Part shown: positions 60,672 through 64,000 of the stretch, piece after piece
How the letters are laid out: the number at the start of each line of letters is the position of its first letter
Numbering within the stretch: the stretch's first letter is position 1
Assembly: GCF_039539965.1 (NCBI RefSeq)
Contig: NZ_BAABED010000001.1
Coordinates: 3,844,001 to 3,908,000, forward strand
Length of the DNA stretch: 64,000 nt
Reading direction: 5' to 3'
From: Arthrobacter methylotrophus
GTDB taxonomy: Bacteria > Actinomycetota > Actinomycetes > Actinomycetales > Micrococcaceae
Notes under the pieces: model-generated
What the model saw: the letters and a program-made list of their open reading frames with translations, nothing else
The model's database searches: none
Told to the model about the DNA's origin: nothing
Translations under genes and position numbers: made by a program

Positions 60672-62720
60672 ATGACCACTTCCTCTTCCACAGACACCGG
60701 TTCCAAGCCAGGGCAGCCCGCTCAGCCATCGCGATTGCTTGAGCCGGCGCTCCCGGAAGGGCCCGCTCCCCGCGAACCGGGCAGCCCCGGAACAAGGGGC
60801 GAACGCCGGAACCGGGGCCCGCATGTCCTGCGACACCGTCTGGAGCTCGCTATCGTGCTCCTCGCGACGGCGGTCCTGTACCTCTGGAACCTTGGCGCCT
60901 CCGGCTGGGCCAACCCGTTCTATTCCGCGGCAGCCCAGGCCGGTTCGCAGAATTGGGCAGCCTGGTTCTTCGGATCATCCGACGCCGCCAACTCCATCAC
61001 GGTGGACAAGCCGCCGGCGTCGCTATGGATCATGGGCCTCTCAGTGCGGATCTTCGGGCTAAGCTCCTGGAGCATCCTGGTACCCGAGGCACTCATGGGT
61101 GTCGCCACCGTGTGGCTGCTGTACGTGGCGGTCCGGCGCGCGGCGGCCCCTGCTCTGGACGATCCGCGGCTCGCGCACCGGGCGGGGCTGCTGGCCGCCG
61201 TCGTCATGGCCATCACCCCGGTGGCAACCCTCATGTTCCGTTTCAACAATCCGGACGCCCTGCTGGTGCTGCTCATGACGGCCGCCGGCTACGCCACGCT
61301 CCGTTCCATCCAGGAGAACAAGCTCCGCTGGATCCTGTTGGCCGGGGTGTTCCTGGGCTTTGGCTTCCTCACCAAACAACTCCAGGTGCTCCTGGTGGTT
61401 CCCGGTTTTGCCGTGGCGTACGTGGTTGCCGCCCAAGGTGGAGTAGGCCGTCGCCTGCTTCGGCTGCTCGGCGCAGGAGCAGCCATGGTGGTCTCGGCAG
61501 GATGGTGGCTCGCCGTCGTCGAACTCATTCCCGCGAATATGCGGCCATACATTGGCGGTTCACAGAACAACTCGATCCTGGAACTGACGCTCGGCTATAA
61601 CGGCTTGGGCAGGCTCAGCGGCGACGAGACCGGAAGTGTTGGCGGGGGCAACGGCTGGGGAGTTCCCGGGCTGCTCCGGATGTTCAACAGCGAGTTCGGA
61701 GGCCAGATTGCCTGGTTGCTGCCGTCCGTGCTGCTCCTCGCGGGAGGGCTGCTGTGGCTGGGTCGGCGCGCCCCCCGCACTGACGGCGTCCGCGCCTCGG
61801 TGATCGTGTGGGGTTCGTGGGTGCTGGTCACCGGACTGGTTTTCAGCTTCATGGCGGGCATCATCCACCCCTACTACGCGGTAGCGCTGGCTCCGGGGAT
61901 CGCCGGACTCGCCGGTTTGGGCGGGGCGCTTTTGTGGCAGCACCGCGCGCAGCTCGTGGCTGCGGTTCTGCTTGCCGCAGCCGTGACCGCTGCCGGATTG
62001 ATGGCGTTCGGCCTCCTGGGCAGCACCCCGACCTTCGTGCCGTGGTTGCGGTGGCTGGTGTTGTTTGGTGGTTTCGCCGCCGCAGCCGGACTGCTCGCGG
62101 GACGCTTCGCCTCGCCTCTCCTCCAACGCACGACGGCGGTGCTCGCCCTCGCGGCCTCGCTCGCCGGCCCTCTGGCGTACTCCATTTCAACGGCATCCGT
62201 ACCGCACAGTGGCGCAATCGTCAGCGCCGGTCCCGCCACCGGATTCGGTGGCTTCGGCGCAGGCGGCTTCGGCGCAGGCGGCTTCGGGCAAAACACGCCG
62301 CCTCGACCCCTCCAGCAGCCGGGGACCCAAGGCGGCTTTGGTGGCGCTCGGCAAGGCGGCATGGGCGGCTTGCTCGGCGCCAGCACGCCGTCGTCGGAAT
62401 TGGTTTCCGCGCTGAAAACCGGAGCTGCGAACTACACTTGGGCGGCCGCCGTCGTTGGCTCCAACAATGCGGCCGGTTACCAGCTGGCCACCGAGCTGCC
62501 GGTCATGGCGGTGGGCGGCTTCAACGGCACGGACCCTGCCCCCACGCTCCAGCAGTTTGAACAGCTCGTGGCGCAAGGCAAGATCCACTACTTCATTGCC
62601 AGCGGGACCATGCAAGCCAACAGCGGATCGAACGATCCGGCCCAGATCGCGCAATGGGTGGCTGCGAACTTCCAAGCACAGACCATCGGCGGGACCAGTG
62701 TGTACGCGCTGGCGGGCTAA
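60672..62720 (+). CDS. GT39-type membrane glycosyltransferase, YkcB-like, second paralogue
   Basis: 682 residues, parallel in layout to the preceding protein: GWANPFYSAAAQAGSQNWAA, SDAANSITVDKPPASLWIMG, VPEALMGVATVWLLYV, MFRFNNPDALLVL, ILELTLGYNGLGRLSG, and a C-terminal soluble domain with SSELVSALKTGAANYTWAAA and FEQLVAQGKIHYFIASG. The glycine-rich stretch lies later (GFGAGGFGAGGFG, about 533) than in the first paralogue. The pair arose by tandem duplication and may act on different acceptors or sugars. No strong ribosome site precedes ATG 60672. Confidence 0.9.
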   Translation: MTTSSSTDTGSKPGQPAQPSRLLEPALPEGPAPREPGSPGTRGERRNRGPHVLRHRLELAIVLLATAVLYLWNLGASGWANPFYSAAAQAGSQNWAAWFFGSSDAANSITVDKPPASLWIMGLSVRIFGLSSWSILVPEALMGVATVWLLYVAVRRAAAPALDDPRLAHRAGLLAAVVMAITPVATLMFRFNNPDALLVLLMTAAGYATLRSIQENKLRWILLAGVFLGFGFLTKQLQVLLVVPGFAVAYVVAAQGGVGRRLLRLLGAGAAMVVSAGWWLAVVELIPANMRPYIGGSQNNSILELTLGYNGLGRLSGDETGSVGGGNGWGVPGLLRMFNSEFGGQIAWLLPSVLLLAGGLLWLGRRAPRTDGVRASVIVWGSWVLVTGLVFSFMAGIIHPYYAVALAPGIAGLAGLGGALLWQHRAQLVAAVLLAAAVTAAGLMAFGLLGSTPTFVPWLRWLVLFGGFAAAAGLLAGRFASPLLQRTTAVLALAASLAGPLAYSISTASVPHSGAIVSAGPATGFGGFGAGGFGAGGFGQNTPPRPLQQPGTQGGFGGARQGGMGGLLGASTPSSELVSALKTGAANYTWAAAVVGSNNAAGYQLATELPVMAVGGFNGTDPAPTLQQFEQLVAQGKIHYFIASGTMQANSGSNDPAQIAQWVAANFQAQTIGGTSVYALAG

Positions 62721-62726
62721 GGGCGG

Positions 62727-63404
62727 CTAGAACCGGAGCTCGACCACCCGGCGGCCCGAAGCGTCCAGACCGGCCATGGCAGTGACAGCTGAGTAATCCG
62801 CGATCTGCCAGAGCCCTTCCGCCGCCTCGCCGCCGGCGTCGCCCACCACCACGGTCCGCATGCCCGCCGCACGGGCGGCAGCGATGCCCGCCGGGGCATC
62901 TTCGAAGACGACCACGTCGGCAGGCTCGGCACCCAACAGCGCGGCTGCCGTGAGGTAGCCTTCAGGGTCCGGCTTGCCGCGCGTCACTGCCTCAGCGGTA
63001 ACAGTGGTCGCTGGCATCTCGAGTCCGGCTGCCTTCATGCGCGCGCTGGCGAGGATGCGATCGGCCGAGGTGACCATGGCGACGGCGTCGGAAGGCAGGG
63101 ACTCCAGCAAGTCCGCGGCCCCTGGCAACGCCACTATTCCATCCGTCCGGGTCCGTTCCATCTCGCCGAGTTCCTCGGCGAGCGCATCGAGGTCAGCTCC
63201 CTCTGGGGCGAAGCGACGCACCGTGTCCTTGGCCTGGATCCCGTGCGAAGTCCGCAGGATCTCTTCGATGTCCAGGCCATACCGGCCCGCGAATTCGCTC
63301 CATACTTGCTCCACGATCGCGGTGGAATCCACCAGGGTGCCGTCCATATCGAAGAGGACTGCCCGGACAGCCAGGGTTTTCACGGCTTCAGCAGAAAAGT
63401 TCAT
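62727..63404 (-). CDS. HAD family phosphatase (subfamily IA)
   Basis: 225 residues. Motif I FDMDGTLVDSTAIVEQVW, cap domain, motif II VTSADR, motif III GKPDPEGYL and motif IV VFEDAPAGIAAARAAG, all intact. This pattern is that of small-molecule phosphatases such as sugar-phosphate or phosphoglycolate phosphatases; the HGIQAKDTVRRF cap segment is typical of YfbT-like sugar phosphatases. Substrate not assigned. It converges on the glycosylation operon with 6 bp between stops. Confidence 0.87.
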   Translation of the reverse strand: MNFSAEAVKTLAVRAVLFDMDGTLVDSTAIVEQVWSEFAGRYGLDIEEILRTSHGIQAKDTVRRFAPEGADLDALAEELGEMERTRTDGIVALPGAADLLESLPSDAVAMVTSADRILASARMKAAGLEMPATTVTAEAVTRGKPDPEGYLTAAALLGAEPADVVVFEDAPAGIAAARAAGMRTVVVGDAGGEAAEGLWQIADYSAVTAMAGLDASGRRVVELRF

Positions 63405-63458
63405 GCATCCATCCTGCCTGCCCTGCGGCTCCGCTGCCCAACTCTTACAGTGTGAGTC

Positions 63459-63836
63459 CTAACCGTTGGGCCGGTGCGGGATGTATTGGACGGCCCATTT
63501 GTTGCCGTCCGGATCGGCGAAGTAGACGAAGTGACCCCAGTCCTGGACGTCGATGTCGCTGACGTCCACGCCATTGGCCTTGAGCTGGCTGTGGGCCTCA
63601 TGGATGTCGCCCACCACCATCTGCAGGCTCGGGGCAGTGCCTGGAGGTGCGTCGTTGAGTCCCTCCCCGATGCAGATGGAGCAGGCCGAGCCCGGTGGCG
63701 TCAACTGGACAAAGCGGATGCCGTCCATGGGCCGCTCGTCGTAATCGGCGTTGAAGCCCACCTTGTTGACGTAGAAATCCTTGGCGCGGTCCACATCGGA
63801 CACAGGGACAAACACAAGTTCAAGTTTCCAGTCCAT
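63459..63836 (-). CDS. Single-domain VOC (glyoxalase/bleomycin resistance fold) protein
   Basis: 125 residues, one VOC unit: LELVFVPVSDVDRAKDFYVNKVGFN, FVQLTPPGSACSICIG, MVVGDIHEAHSQL, and VYFADPDGNKWAVQ with the C-terminal metal-proximal region. A dimer forms the usual active site. Function cannot be assigned beyond the fold. Start ATG 63836. Confidence 0.85.
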   Translation of the reverse strand: MDWKLELVFVPVSDVDRAKDFYVNKVGFNADYDERPMDGIRFVQLTPPGSACSICIGEGLNDAPPGTAPSLQMVVGDIHEAHSQLKANGVDVSDIDVQDWGHFVYFADPDGNKWAVQYIPHRPNG

Positions 63837-63919
63837 GCGCCAAAGGCTATCCGCGGAGGCGGGAAACCGGTAGGGGCCGCCTTGACCCGGCTCCGTCCGC
63901 CGGGACCGCCGGCGGTGAG

Positions 63920-64000
63920 CTAGCCCGCCACCCCGTACAGGCGGTCTCCCGCGTCGCCCAGGCCCGGCACGATGTAGGCCTTCTCGTTGAGTTTCTCGTC
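63920..64000 (-). CDS. upp: Uracil phosphoribosyltransferase, C-terminal end only
   Basis: The last 26 codons before TAG read DEKLNEKAYIVPGLGDAGDR then LYGVAG, which matches the conserved C-terminus of Upp (YIVPGLGDAGDR is the uracil-binding end). The remainder of the gene lies beyond the window edge. The enzyme salvages uracil to UMP. Confidence 0.88.
   Translation of the reverse strand, partial: DEKLNEKAYIVPGLGDAGDRLYGVAG

Overview
The window is a gene-dense, high-GC stretch of actinobacterial chromosome. Gene content and protein style point to the family Micrococcaceae (Arthrobacter, Pseudarthrobacter or Paenarthrobacter); this is an inference, since no rRNA or other species marker is present. 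I see no transposase, integrase, phage gene or CRISPR array. The unusual material is regulatory DNA, repeats, fusions and broken genes rather than a mobile island.

Layout. 1-1,232: PadR regulator (cut by the window edge) and a quinone oxidoreductase. 1,347-1,434: tRNA-Ser(TGA). 1,612-4,894: divergent nirD and nirB (assimilatory nitrite reductase), separated by a GlnR-like operator. 4,914-7,566: potassium channel, UppP and a two-domain VOC protein. 7,847-12,343: a very large secreted nuclease/5'-nucleotidase. 12,464-18,166: FAD/NAD(P)-binding protein, S9 peptidase, tRNA-Ser(GCT) and a secreted phosphoesterase. 18,218-23,863: MFS exporter coupled to a RecQ-like helicase, phosphohexomutase and a small conserved protein. 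23,888-25,625: NsrR and flavohaemoglobin with an operator between them (nitric oxide defence). 25,664-30,297: rifampicin-phosphotransferase-like protein and GTP-dependent PEP carboxykinase, then tRNA-Arg(ACG).

30,792-40,297: a complete-looking sialic acid uptake and catabolism cluster. It holds a FadR-type GntR regulator, a lipoprotein binding protein, a permease, a permease-ATPase fusion, an ATPase, a NanA-like lyase, a ROK kinase and NanE. A palindromic operator precedes the binding-protein gene and a half copy lies towards the regulator. 40,464-43,564: flavoprotein disulfide oxidoreductase and a frameshifted serine hydrolase. 43,649-47,057: a compact operon with a degenerate ABC ATPase, a YhgE/Pip membrane protein and a TetR regulator, behind a perfect 20-bp palindrome. 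47,062-51,297: membrane protein, EamA transporter, a frameshifted LysR regulator, SixA-like phosphatase and a winged-helix protein.

51,614-52,513: remains of an RsbQ-type hydrolase fused by deletion to a GGDEF fragment, with a 9-bp tandem repeat upstream. 52,681-57,068: DUF5666-like protein divergent from a PhoP/PhoR-like two-component pair with a PhoP-type direct repeat, then a lytic transglycosylase under a probable cyclic di-AMP riboswitch. 57,208-62,720: a surface glycosylation operon (GT2-GtrA fusion plus two tandem GT39 proteins). 62,727-64,000: HAD phosphatase, VOC protein and the end of upp.

Two families of intergenic palindromic repeats are scattered through the window. One has four copies of about 66 bp, the other two copies of about 85-107 bp. 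One copy supplies the stop codons of two convergent genes, and another sits inside the sialic acid operon.
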